Source: Rhododendron vialii
Lineage: Eukaryota > Streptophyta > Magnoliopsida > Ericales > Ericaceae
Reading direction: 5' to 3'
Length of the DNA: 64,000 nucleotides
Assembly (NCBI RefSeq): GCF_030253575.1
Contig: NC_080569.1
Location: 5,147,501 to 5,211,500 of the forward strand
In this document: positions 22,976 through 33,387 of the stretch, in pieces
Layout of the letters: the number at the start of each line of letters is the position of its first letter
Position numbering within the stretch: the stretch's first letter is position 1
Made by a program: the position numbers and the translations under genes
Notes under the pieces: model-generated
What the model saw: the letters and a program-made list of their open reading frames with translations, nothing else
Databases searched by the model: none
What the model was told of the DNA's origin: nothing

Positions 22976-24248
22976 ACGCCACGATTGTTGAACGTTGAAG
23001 AGGAGCTTTCTCAACTGCTAGGTGAATCTAAAATTGTGCAAAACTTTTTCTGGACTTTATCTTTGGAAATCAATTTGGGAGTTTATCTTCTTTGCCACGT
23101 CATAGTACATAGCAGAGGCGGCTCCACGTTGGAGCTTGGGTATTCACTTGAACACCCTAGAAATCTTTCAGGGTAAATTGAGTAGCATGTATTTTCATTT
23201 TACCCATGCTTTGAACACCAAACCAAACAAAGTTTGAACACTCATCAACTTGAGAGAGCCACAAATCAACTCAGATTTTTGAACACTTTCTTCGGCTTTA
23301 ATAGGGCTCTTTGCAAGTGGGCGGGGAAATTGAATCGCATGATTAATCGAGGTGCGAGTAAACTGCACAGACACCTGAGTTATTAAAAAAAAAAAATCAC
23401 ATTTGAACACCTAGCAACTCATGTTTATACTAATATTTCAGTCTTGTTAAACAGAGTCAGCGGGGATTAAGAAGAGAAAATTGATGAGACGGATGTCGAT
23501 GGGTTGAGGAGAAATTGGAGTAGTACAGGTTTTTCTATCATAAACGTGAACTTCAAAGTTTTGAGTCTTACTTTGATAGAAATGTTTTGTGGTGTAAATA
23601 GTTCTCTCTATCAATCTGTTTCATGATATTTAAACTTGGAAAACAATTCTTATGTGGTGAAGAGGTGTATATGTCGGGGCACCCCTTGGCGGTGCACTGA
23701 GACTCATTCGTAATTTTTCTGGTTATACAATTATTACGTGGTAAAAAGGTATGTTGAAAATTCACAAATCGCTTCTTGACACATGGTGTTGAGTCTATTG
23801 CTTGATCATTGCATGATTCGAACTCAATGTTTGATGGATTGGGCGCGCTTGTTCTGGTCGAAAACTTTACATGAATTTGTACATTTGTTGCGCACAAGTG
23901 AATCTCATTCACAAGAGCTAGCTCCTAATGACAATTGTAGTTACACATCTTGTTGTGTACCCGTTTCACACAACACAACATGCTGACGTGACATTGTCTC
24001 TTTCGATACCGAGCTTATGAAATAATGAAAGCCACGCACAAAACGATACAAATTCCTCTACGCACACGCGCGACTCACAAAAAAGACTCAACAATTACGA
24101 TGATATGCTAACCAAATTGTGAAATAAAAGCCATACGTTTTATTCAACAAACTCCATTAAACTTTCTCAATCTATTCCGTTGCAACCCAAATCATCCAAC
24201 TAGGAAAATCATATTCAAATCTAGAATCCCCTATTTTATTTTTTCTTT

Positions 24249-25223
24249 CTAAGGACATGTAGCTACACGATTTGGGAGTACTATGGTGCTGTAGCAAGGG
24301 CACTCCTCCTTGTTTCCAGAGGTGCCTGATGGAACACACAAACACTTAAAACAACATAGTTCGCATATGAGCTCACAATCATAGGGTCTGTCGGCCTTGG
24401 AACACCGAAAGTCACATGCCGGAAAGCAATCTGTCATGAAAAAAACATCACGTTAGTAAACTACTAATTTTAGTAACAATAGACAACAAAAAAGGGGAAG
24501 GGGTGAGTCCAATAAGTTTGGAATATCCTACCATTCCTTTTGTTGGGTTTGTCCATTTGTGTATTATAACATGGAAAATGTTAAGTTAATAAAAACATCG
24601 ATAGCCACATATTCGCTTAAGATATGACCTCAACAAGTAACTATATATTGACGTTCGATTGATTTTTCATATTATTTAACCACTCGACAAACCAACGGAA
24701 TGAAATGGTTTGGAGTAAATCTCGAAACTTAAAAATTAGCTCCTGTTGAACTGTGTATATAGTGAGATCATTTTTCCTAATGTCAATTCACCACAGCATA
24801 CTATCGTGTGTTAGTATAAGGTGATACCACTATCATGTTGATTATTTTTTCTCTTCAATTAGAATATGACAAAACATATCCGTTTTTTGAGAAATAGGTT
24901 CATGCAGCCAGCTCCAATTGATTGGGACTTGAAACTTGATTTTGGTTTAATTAGTTAGAAATTGAGACACGTTTTTTACATGAATGACTAAGACCCATGT
25001 AACAGAAATTCACCTCTTCGTTTTTCAATAGATCCTTCGCCACCAGCCTATCAATAATTCCAAAAAAAAAGTTAGAAAAGTGAATGCAAAGTGTCTTAAT
25101 CTTAAATTAAGAAGAATGTTCTTATTGAAACCACATATTATATTTACCATTGAAACTTGAATGGCACACATCGAAGCCAAGAGGAAGAGGAAGAAAATAA
25201 ATTGAAGCCTTGAATAGCCAGCC

Positions 25224-25225
<2 letters not shown>
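24249..25225 (-). CDS. GASA-2, GASA/snakin cysteine-rich secreted peptide, subtype II
   Basis: Three exons on the minus strand: 25225-25148 (26-residue signal peptide beginning MAGYSRLQF), 25047-25014 (linker AGGEGSIEKRR) and 24430-24249 (GASA domain), 97 aa in all. Phases fit: exon 1 ends on a codon boundary at ATG|GTAAAT, exon 2 in phase 1. The domain has the 12 conserved cysteines in family order ([26 protein letters not shown], final CP). GASA proteins are gibberellin-regulated extracellular peptides involved in growth, redox and defence. A (GA)16 microsatellite ends two bases before the ATG. The promoter has lost about 80 bp relative to GASA-4, including the near TATA box; another TATA-like motif survives further up at 25324-25333. 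Confidence 0.93.
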
Positions 25226-25262
<37 letters not shown>

Positions 25263-25323
25263 GCTACCGATTCCAATTTTGCATTCTTTGCATGGGAAAT
25301 TGTTAGGCCGTATTAATTTTTTG

Positions 25324-25333
25324 CTATTTATAT
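25324..25333 (-). promoter_or_regulatory. remaining TATA-like motif of GASA-2
   Basis: Minus strand ATATAAATAG, about 100 bp upstream of the ATG. It also exists in GASA-4, farther from its gene, behind the promoter segment deleted here. Confidence 0.35.
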
Positions 25334-26362
25334 CTTTCTCTGTTACTGTGTTGCTAAAATTGATGAGATCCCAAAAGCACAAGAAATAAATAAATTCATG
25401 TGGGTACCGCATATATTCATGAAATAGCCCCCACCAGATAAGGATTACTCATAACTGCGTACGAGGATGTGGTCAAAAAATATTGTGACTGTAATTAATT
25501 TATCTAAGGAAATTATAGCAAGATTAGGACCGTAAATCTACTAAAAGAAGGAAAACACATTGAATGTAAATATATTTTGTACCTATCAAAAAAAATGTAA
25601 ATATATTTTCCATCAATAATAATTTCTTTTCCGTAACGGTTGGGCAGCGACGGTTCAGATCGGTTAAGGTAGGTTTTGGGTTTCTTCGGGCTAGGTTTTT
25701 TTGATGTGTCTCGGCATTTTATGCCTTTTGGGGTGTTTATGTTGTTCATTGCTTTTATTTAGGCACTTTGGGCTCTCGGGTTGTATTGAGCTTTGTCACT
25801 CTGGCTATACGGTTTTCTCTTTAACTTTTGGTTGAACTCCCTTCCTATAAAATAAATTATTACTTTTGCCGGAAAAAAAATTCTTTTTATTTTTGAGGGA
25901 CCCTATTAAATTTTACTACCAACTTTTGATGGATATGGCCAGTAAATGGAAGGTACAGTAGAATTTGTTTTTACAGAACAAAAAAAGGTATTGTTCAGAG
26001 TCTTTTTTTCCCATATTACTACATGTCCTAATCATATTGGGCCTTTCTTTGGTTAATTGGGTTAAGTTGTAATTAGTTATTCTACCTATTCATATTTGTT
26101 GACTCATTAAATTTTGTTGTAGGCCCAAAATCGAATAAACCGAGTAAACCAGACCAAGCTGAATAAATCAAACCGAAATTGTTTGGTCCAGTTTTGGTTT
26201 TCAAAACTCCACATAGAATGAACCAATTTTTTTTTGCAAAATTTGTCAAAAATCGAACCAAACCGAACCAATATCACCTTTAGCCCTTAGGGCCGTGTAA
26301 AGGTTTCAAGATTGAAGTAAACAAGATTGGAAGCTGAACTCTAGGATATTTATAGCAAGGAA

Positions 26363-26715
26363 TGGAGGCTATAGAAGTGGAGTCTGACTGATCAACTGCT
26401 ATTAATATGATAATTGGAGAACCATTCGAACACTCTGTTCATACAATCCTCATTCAAGAATGTAAAGCCCTTATGGAGGCCACGAGATGTATTTTAAAGC
26501 ACACATTCAGGGAAGGCAACAAAATGGCAGACAAACTTGCAAATATGAGAGTTGATCAAGAAGACAGGATGGTGTCTCACATCGATCATCCCGCCAGACG
26601 ACCTTATTCCAATCTTGGAAGCGGACATCTGAGGAGCGGCATTCGAGCGTTTTTAGTCGTCGTTTTGGTGTACAGAAAAAATGAAGTAAAACTCGTTTTT
26701 AACCTTTATTGAATT
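26363..26715 (+). pseudogene. RNase H-like (RVT_3 type) fragment
   Basis: The + strand reads MEAIEVESD, then after one in-frame stop STAINMIIGEP..., TRCILKHTFREGNKMADKLANM. VESDS and EGNKMADKLA match the two acidic-residue blocks of the RNase H-like domain common in plant LINE-derived proteins. Only the C-terminal half of the domain is here. It lies convergent to GASA-3 and has a paralogue at 42369-42650. Confidence 0.7.
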
Positions 26716-27149
26716 GGGCTGTGTTGGGCTTTTGTGTGATACCAAATGGATGCTCAAATAACAACGGGGCTTCTCGAAAGCCTGCAACAATAGGGTTAGG
26801 TTGTCTATGGATTCAAACTTCAAATAATTTCATTTTTGATAACCTCCCTCAAACTTCAAATATAGCCGTAATGCTTACGCGATATTGTCTCACTCGATTC
26901 CGAGTTTATGAAATAATAAAAGCAACGCACACAATGACACAAATTTCTATACGCTCACACATGACTCATGTCACAAAAAGACTCAACAATTATGATGATA
27001 TGCTAATCCGATTGTGAACGAAAGCCATAGATTTTATTCAATAAACTACATTAAACTTTCTCAATTTATTCCATTGTAGGACAAATCATCCAACTTGGAA
27101 AATCATATTCAAAACCAGAATCCCCTAGTTTAATTTTCTTCTTCTTTTT

Positions 27150-27334
27150 CTAAGGACATTTGGGTCCACCCTCCTTGGTTTTCCAGTTGTTGTAGCAAGG
27201 GCACTCCTCCTTGTTACCATAGGTGCCTGATGGAACGCACAAACATTTGTTACAACAGAGGTTGCAGAACATCAAACATGCTTTCCTATGATAGTCGGCC
27301 TTGGAACATCGATAGTCACATGCCGCAGGGCAAT
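27150..27334 (-). pseudogene. GASA-3, subtype I last exon without exons 1 and 2
   Basis: A complete, open subtype I GASA-domain exon (acceptor CTGACAG|ATTGCC, all 12 cysteines, ending GGPKCP and stop), nearly identical to GASA-5. The upstream intron is present to about 27770, but the linker and signal-peptide exons and the promoter are missing. The sequence goes straight from intron (caactcc) to material that lies beyond the promoter in other units (gacattgaatgtaaat). Without a signal peptide it should not make a secreted peptide unless it uses another first exon. Confidence 0.8.
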
Positions 27335-28194
27335 CTGTCAGGGAAAAGCATCACATTAATAAGCTACTAATTAGTAACATAGACAACAAAAAGGTGAAAG
27401 GGGTGAGTCCAATAAGTTTGGATCCCACCATTCCTTATGTTGGGTTCGTCAATTTGCGCACTAACATGGAAAATTTTAATAGTTTGATAAAATATTGATA
27501 GCCAGATATTCGTTGCAGATATGTCCCAACATGTGACTATTGACGTTTGATCAATTTTTTCTTTTTTATATTAGTTAACCACTTGACAAATTAACCATTA
27601 GAATGTATGGTTTGGATTAAATCACGAAACTTAAAAATTAGCTCCGGTTGAACACACAAAACAAAAGCCATGTCCAAGAAAAATGGGTTAAACAGCATAA
27701 CTTGATTCAGGTAGAATATGTGAAAACATATGAGTTTTGGAAAAAATGGATTCATGTAATCAACTCCAAATAAGGATAACTCAGGATAAAGAGGAAAAGA
27801 CATTGAATGTAAATATATTTTCCATCAATAATAATATTTTTTCTGTAATGGTTGGGTGTGACGGTTCGGATCTGTTAGGGTAGGTTTTGAGTTTCTTTGG
27901 GCCGGGATTTCTTGATGTATCTAGACTTTAGGCCTTTTGGGATGTTTATGTTGTTCATTGCTTTTATCTGGGCACTTTAGGCCCTTAGGTTGTATTGGGC
28001 TTTGTCGCTCTGGCTGTACGGTTCTAACTTTTGGTTGGACTCTCTTCCCCTAATAAATTGTTACTTTTGCCAATAGAAAAATAGTAATAATTTCTTTTCT
28101 ATTTTTGAGGGACCCTACCAACTTTTGATGGATATGGCTAGTAAATGGAAGGTAGAATTTTTTTTTTTACAGAACAAAAAAGGTGTAAGTAGAA

Positions 28195-28905
28195 GGTCTG
28201 CTTGAGGGCATGGGTTATTTCTTGTTTCCCTCTCCTTTTTGTTTTTCCTTTTATAAGTGTGTTTTTTTTTTCTTCCTGCAATGTTAACATTTTTTTTGAC
28301 ATTATGCTACGTGCAGGTTATTTGATGACATTGAAGACATCATTCGACCGTGATGAAGGGAACTTCTTTTGACATTTTTTTTTTTTGACATTATGTTAGT
28401 GATTGGTTGCATAATAACTTATGTGGATGAGATAATGTAATATAAATTTTTGAAAATTTATGTATTTGATAGTTTTAATGGGTTCGTGTTATGGATTAGT
28501 ACTGAATTTTGAAGTTTTGCCATCCTATTTTGTAGTATTTGTTAATCGTTGGCATACAATGGTTGCAAGTTTTTATAGTATACAGAAATTCCCTGTATTA
28601 TTAGACCCAAAAAAAAGGAGAAAAAGGAAGAAATCTACTAGGAAAACTTTTCCTGACGTTTAACTAAACGTTGGTAATGTCTCGCCGGATCGGGAAAATT
28701 TGCAGGTCACGGAGCTATTTCCGGGATTTTTATAAACGCCGGCAATAATGTTAAAAACGCTAAGAACTATTAGCGGCGTTTACAAAACGCCGGGAACTAT
28801 TCCCAATACTGACAGTCGTGGCGTTTACTATGAACACCAGGGAAAACTACGGAAAGACTTTTGCCGGGGTTTATTTCACTTTTGCCGCCAAGATTTCTTG
28901 TAGTG
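28195..28905. mobile_element. CACTA (En/Spm) element, one terminal fragment
   Basis: The right end, read inverted, begins CACTACAAGAAATCTTGG, the classic CACTA terminus, and is preceded by repeated GC-rich subterminal motifs (aaacgccgg). No matching left terminus is seen, so only one end survives. The left limit is where similarity to the related unit stops (after aaaaaaggt). Confidence 0.75.
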
Positions 28906-29667
28906 CGAAGAGAAAATTGAGACCGATGTCGATGGGTTGAGGATAAATTGGAGTAGTACAGGTCTCTCTATCATAAACGTGAACTTCAAAGTTGGAGTCT
29001 TTCTTCGATGGAAATGTTTTGTTGTGTAAATAGTTCTCTAACGACTTCTCTCTATTTAAACTTGGAATACAACTATTATGTGGTGAAGCAGTATGTCGGA
29101 GCACCACTTGGCGGTGCGTCAAAACTATTCAATAATTTTTCCGGTTGTACAATTATTATGTGGTAAAGAGGTATGTTGAGAATTCACAAATCGTTTCTTG
29201 ACACGTGGTGTTGAGTCTATTGCTCGATTGTCGTATGATTCGAACTCAATGTTGGATGGATTGGGCTTGTTCTGGTCGAAAACTATACATGAATTTGTAC
29301 ATTTGTTGCGCACAAGTGAATCTCATTCACAAGAGCTAGCTCCTAATGACAATTGTAGTTACACATCTTGTTGTGTACTCGTTTCACACAACACAACATG
29401 CTTACATGATATTGTATCATTCGATACTGAGCTTACGAAGTAACAAGAGCCACACACACAATGACACAAATTCTTCTACGCACACACGTGACTCACAAAA
29501 AAGACTCAACAATTACAATGATATGCTAACCAAATTGTGAAATAAAAGCCATACGTTTTATTCAACAAACTTCATTAAACTTTCTCAATTTATTCCATTG
29601 CAGCCCAAATCATCCAACTAGGAAAATCATATTCAAATCTAAGAATCCCCTAGTTTATTTTTTCTTT

Positions 29668-30709
29668 CTAAGGACATGTAGCTACACGGTTTGGGAGTGC
29701 TACGGTGCTGTAGCAAGGGCACTCCTCCTTGTTCCCAGAGGTGCCTGATGGAACACAAAAACACCTAAAACAACATTGTTCGCATATGAGCTCACAATCA
29801 TAGGGTATGTCGGCCTTGGAACACCGAAAGTCACATGCCGGATAGCAATCTATCATGAAAAAAACATCACGTTAGTAAACTACTAATTTTATCAACAATA
29901 GACAACAAAAAGGGGAAGGGGTGAGGAGTCCAATAAGTTTGGAATATCCTACCATTCCTTTTGTTGGGTTTGTCCAGTTGTGTATTATAACATGGAAAAT
30001 GTTAAGTCGATAAAAACATCGATAGCCACATATTCGTTGTAGATATGACCTCAACGAGTAACTATATATTGACGTTCGATCGATTTTTCATATTATTTAA
30101 CCACTCGACAAACCAACGGAATGAAATGGTTTGGAGTAAATCGCAAAACTTAAAAATTAGCTCCTGTTGAACCGTGTATATAGTGAGATCATTTTTCCTA
30201 ATATCAATTCACCACAGCATACTACCATGTGTTAGTATAAGGTGATATCACTATATATCATGTTGATTATTTTTTCTCTTCAATTAGAATAGGGAAAATG
30301 ACGGCTAAGGACGTGTTTTAATAATTAATACCCGCAAGGACATTTTCAGCATTAACATATCAGTTTTTTGAGAAATAGGTTCATGCAGCCAGCTCCAATT
30401 GATTGAGACTTGAAACTTGATTTTGGTTTAATTAGTTAGAAATTGAGACACGTTTTTTACACGAATGACTAAGACCCATGTAACAGAAATTCACCTCTTA
30501 GTTTTTTAATAGATCCTTTGCCACCAGCCTATCAATAATTCCCAAAAAAAAAAGGAGTTAGAAAAGTGAATACAAAGTGTCTTAATCTTAAATTAAGAAG
30601 AATGCTTTTATTTAAACCACATATTATATTTACCATTGAAACTTGAACGGCACACATCGAAGCCAAGAGGAAGAGGAAGAAAATAAATTGAAGCCTTGAA
30701 TAGCCAGCC

Positions 30710-30711
<2 letters not shown>
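29668..30711 (-). CDS. GASA-4, GASA/snakin cysteine-rich secreted peptide, subtype II
   Basis: Three exons on the minus strand: 30711-30634 (signal peptide MAGYSRLQF...QVSM), 30528-30495 (linker AGGKGSIKKLR) and 29849-29668 (GASA domain, 12 cysteines, [16 protein letters not shown], final ATCP), 97 aa. It differs from GASA-2 at a handful of residues, mostly in the linker and domain (for example CEQCCFRCFC against CELCCFKCLC). All splice sites are canonical. It retains a TATATAAA box at 30851-30858 that GASA-2 lacks, and a (GA)27 microsatellite just before the ATG. An extracellular, gibberellin-responsive or defence role is the family expectation. Confidence 0.93.
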
Positions 30712-30770
<59 letters not shown>

Positions 30771-30850
30771 GCTACCGATTCCAAATTATCTTTTCTAAAT
30801 TTTTCGATGACTGCTTTACACTACATACCAAGGTACCCTACCATTTTTGC

Positions 30851-30858
30851 TTTATATA
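30851..30858 (-). promoter_or_regulatory. TATA box of GASA-4
   Basis: Minus strand TATATAAA, about 140 bp upstream of the ATG. The matching sequence TATATAAA is found before GASA-5 (44241-44248) at a similar distance. Confidence 0.55.
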
Positions 30859-31685
30859 TGCATTTAGCATTCTTTACATGGGAAATTGTTAGGCCGTATT
30901 AATTTTTTTCTATTTATATCTTTCTCTGTTAATGTGTTGCTAAAATTGATGAGATCCCAAAAGCACAAAAAAAAAAAAAAAAATTTCATGTGGGTACCGC
31001 ATATATTCATGAAATAGCACCCCACCAAATAAGGATTACATAATTAACTGCGTACGAGGATGTGGTCAAAAAATATTGTGACCGTAATTGATTTACCTAA
31101 GGAAATTATAGCAAGACTGGGACTGTAAATCTACTAAAAGAAGGAGACATTGAATGTGTAACACCCCGACTTTTTAGAACAAAAAAGAATAAGGAAAAGT
31201 AAAGGGGTAATCTTTTAACGGGCCGCTTACCGTTAGAATTTAGAAAGTAAATTGTTTGTGACTTAAGATATAAAACAATTAGAGTATTTTCTGCATATGT
31301 GTCAATTTTTAAAACGTTATTGCCCTAATCCTGTTAACGACATTGTGGCCAAGGGAAAGGACATAAGTTCCCGCGAGGCGGAGAACCGAAACAAAATAAA
31401 CCGGAAAGAGACGACATCTCATTATAGGGCGAATCGGATCAAATCCTATTAGAATAGCCTTAGATTTTGTGGGATATACTTAGATATCATAAGATATGAT
31501 AAGATTATAGTTGGATTTTATTAGATTATATATAGATTATTCTAGATGTGATAAGATTGTGTTGGATTTTATTAGATTATATTTTTTTTTCTAGATATTA
31601 CAAGAAATGATAAGATTATGTTGGATTTTATTAGATTATATATAGATTATTCTAGATATGATAAGATTATGTTGGATTTTATTAG

Positions 31686-31729
<44 letters not shown>

Positions 31730-31835
31730 CACATATATTTCTAGATATTACAAGATATGATAAGATTATATTGGATTTTATTAGATTATATAGAGATTAT
31801 TCTAGATATGATAAGATTATGTTGGATTTTATTAG

Positions 31836-31886
<51 letters not shown>

Positions 31887-31927
31887 ATTATTATTATTAT
31901 TATTCTAGATATTACAAGATATGATAA

Positions 31928-32251
31928 GAGCATCTCCAACGGGAAATGTCAAAGCTGAGGTAGACAATCAAACGGCTAGTTTTGGCATTAAGTTACCATC
32001 CAATCATGATGCCTTCTATCATGCCAAAAGTGACATGGCTTTAAAGAGAGATGACGTGGCTTTAAAGGGAAGTCCCAAGTTATCAACATTGACATCAACC
32101 TTTTAGACTGCCAATTTTTAAAAATTGACCATAAGCTTTCAAAGTAATTTGACATAAGGGTTGAAGGGAGGGAGCTTGATGTCAAATTACCACATAAGCC
32201 TTTAATATAATTTGACATCTCCATTTTTAACCTCTATGGTTGGAGATGCTT
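31928..32251. mobile_element. Tourist-like (PIF/Harbinger) MITE inside LTR-1
   Basis: 324 bp with ends gagcatctccaac and, inverted, gttggagatgctt, flanked by the 3-bp duplication TAA (31925-31927 and 32252-32254). Non-coding. Confidence 0.85.
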
Positions 32252-32483
32252 TAAGATTATGTTGGATTTTATTAGATTATATATATAGATTATTCTAGAT
32301 GTTGCAAGATATGATAAGATTATAGTTGGATTTTATTAGATTACTCTAGATTTGGATAGATATTACAAGATATAGTTAAATATGGTAGAATATTCTAGAG
32401 CTTGTGATCCAACACTATAAATAGCCCTCCCATCTACTTCACAAGTACACACCACTCACGGCACTCAACTAAAAAAGAAAGAG

Positions 32484-32529
<46 letters not shown>

Positions 32530-32563
32530 AAAGATGAGGAAAGAAGAGGAAAAGAATTATGTA

Positions 32564-33352
32564 TGTAACGACCCTGATTTTTGGTAAATAAAAATTTTAT
32601 TAAAAATTTAAATTTTATTTTTATTACTTGAATTTGCTTTTAATATTCTTTTTTAATTTCTATAATCTGTTATAATTAGATTTAAGCCCTTAAAATATTT
32701 TTCTTGACTAAAAGTCCTACATGGCAATTAGAATTAGTTTTCAACCGAATAGTCGGAGGAACCAATCGACCAATTCACCTAGTTACAATACCCTAATCCT
32801 AAATGGACCTTTTTGACCATCTTGAAGCTTTATGAACCCCTCCAAACCCTATTGAACCATTAGGCCATTAGAAGTAATCATTATGCCTATGACTAGTCAT
32901 TTCAAGTCACCCCCTTCATTATTTCATCTTTAACCATTGGTCAATAATGATTAGGGAAATTTTTGTCTTTTGGATAATACAGATATAACTTGCCAATGAA
33001 TTATATAGATATGACAAGACTAGTCATTAGAATTTTTCAATCATTTTGCTTCAAAAAGAAGAAAACTAGTCTTACCATGCATGCACACCTAATGTAATCA
33101 TGACTATTAGGCCTAGGTACACTTTCTAGGAAACTTTTATCTATTAGACAATATTTCGTAGGAAAATCTTTATCCTTTGAGTAATGGAAGTAAGGTTAGC
33201 CTTTATCCAATAAGTACCAAAAAAAATGACTAGACAAGTCAAAACCAAATCTCATCATTTTGCTTCCTTTGGAAGCAACCTAAGCCTTGTCATTCATCAC
33301 CTCCCATCCTAGACTACTTGGTGCCTAAGTATACACATATATGGTTATCTAT

Positions 33353-33387
<35 letters not shown>

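Larger units (their letters stand above)
23461..25860 (-). repeat. segmental duplication, GASA subtype II unit, copy 1
   Basis: Collinear with 28906-31150 (GASA-4 unit), from gaagagaaaattga through the gene and promoter to caaaaaatattgtgac. A short third fragment of the left edge occurs near 52863-52925. Confidence 0.75.
25990..27830 (-). repeat. segmental duplication, GASA subtype I unit, copy A
   Basis: Collinear with 41997-44400, from ttgttcagagtctttttt through an RNase H-like fragment to the GASA last exon and part of its upstream intron. It then jumps past where exons 2 and 1 should be. A further fragment of the RNase H side is at about 46290-46425. Confidence 0.75.
28906..31151 (-). 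repeat. segmental duplication, GASA subtype II unit, copy 2
   Basis: Collinear with 23470-25550. It is interrupted at 31157 by the nested LTR block and resumes at 39782 (gaatgtaaatatattttgta) for about 180 bp. Confidence 0.8.

Noticed and set aside
23783-24050. Frame duplicated at 29198-29443 beside the GASA subtype II genes
   Set aside because: The two copies are similar because the whole unit is duplicated; no domain is visible, and the frame lies in the 3' flank of the GASA genes.
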